This document shows positions 6,666-6,828 of a stretch of 6,828 bases of DNA, piece after piece; positions within the stretch are counted from its first letter, which is position 1; every line of letters starts with the position of its first letter. The DNA is from an uncultured Bacteroidales bacterium (GTDB lineage: Bacteria > Bacteroidota > Bacteroidia > Bacteroidales > UBA932), in assembly GCA_946415795.1 (NCBI GenBank), contig CAMKTW010000093.1:1-6828 (forward strand), read 5' to 3'. A program made the position numbers and the translations under genes. Below the pieces are notes generated by a model. That model did not search any database, was not told where the DNA came from, and was given only the letters and a program-made list of their open reading frames with translations.

Positions 6666-6718
6666 ATTATCGGGTACGTAATGGGGTAGGTGCCGATAAT
6701 CTTGTCTGACCTGCCCCA
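6666..6718 (+). other. Two interleaved inverted repeats with H-type pseudoknot geometry
   Basis: Stem 1 is ATTATCGG (6666-6673) with CCGATAAT (6693-6700), a perfect 8 bp. Stem 2 is TGGGGTAGGT (6682-6691) with ACCTGCCCCA (6709-6718), 10 bp including one U-G wobble on the plus strand, which becomes an A-C mismatch on the minus strand. The 5' arm of stem 2 lies in the loop of stem 1 and pairs outside it. The connecting loops would be 8, 1 and 8 nt. The element lies between the polA promoter and the divergent plus-strand promoter. No known RNA family is recognised, and it may equally be a DNA-level operator. Confidence 0.4.
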
Positions 6719-6754
6719 AAATACCGGAACAATCTGAGCACCCCGCTCGGTTAT

Positions 6755-6787
6755 TATGGTAAGGAAAACTAAAAAGTAGTATATTTG
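6755..6787 (+). promoter_or_regulatory. Divergent Bacteroidota-type promoter for a gene beyond the right edge
   Basis: TATATTTG (6780-6787) matches the TAnnTTTG -7 consensus and is followed by GCGCCGCGAG. The best -33 candidate is TATG (6755-6758), one mismatch from TTTG at a 21-base spacing. Transcription would start near 6793 and give an A/T-rich leader running to the window end with no start codon visible yet. It points away from polA, toward an unseen plus-strand gene. Confidence 0.6.
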
Positions 6788-6828
6788 CGCCGCGAGTAAG
6801 AATTCAAACAAATTAATATCTAACAATA

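Noticed and set aside
6638..6826. Minus-strand 62-codon frame upstream of polA, starting with a hydrophobic stretch
   Set aside because: It covers the divergent plus-strand promoter and the interleaved inverted repeats, has no family resemblance, and no promoter was seen for it.

Overview
The window looks like chromosomal housekeeping DNA from a member of the Bacteroidota, probably order Bacteroidales. The evidence is the set of TAnnTTTG promoter motifs (one with a well-spaced TTTG -33 element), A-rich translation starts without clear Shine-Dalgarno sequences, and protein sequences of Bacteroidales type (L34, PolA, and an RluD with an acidic N-terminal extension next to a PASTA protein). The fairly high GC of the coding DNA would suit a Rikenellaceae/Alistipes-like genome, but that is a guess.

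Layout from left to right: the 3' end of a plus-strand UbiA-family (MenA-like) prenyltransferase gene enters from the left edge. It converges on a long minus-strand block. In transcription order that block is polA (6628-4004), rsmG (3999-3376), rpmH (3301-3149), a membrane-anchored three-PASTA protein (2960-2181), an RluD-like pseudouridine synthase (2180-1104) and a small GNAT acetyltransferase (1117-692). At the right edge a divergent plus-strand promoter fires toward a gene outside the window.

The minus-strand block appears to be three transcription units. polA and rsmG are 4 bases apart and lie behind a TAACTTTG promoter next to the polA start. rpmH has its own promoter just after rsmG and a strong hairpin terminator. 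PASTA, rluD and GNAT are packed with 0 bases between the first two and a 14-base overlap between the last two, so they are probably translationally coupled. Most of these genes serve DNA repair or replication (polA) and ribosome structure and modification (rpmH, rsmG, rluD). The PASTA protein points to the cell envelope.

I see no mobile element, CRISPR array, tRNA/rRNA or defence system, and nothing that amounts to a new multi-gene system. The points most worth a second look are: a Pol I whose 3'-5' exonuclease domain has lost catalytic residues; a canonical-looking sliding-clamp motif (QLDLF) inserted in that domain; a pair of interleaved inverted repeats with H-type pseudoknot geometry between polA and the divergent promoter; and promoter motifs so close to start codons that polA and the PASTA gene may be read from leaderless or nearly leaderless mRNAs.
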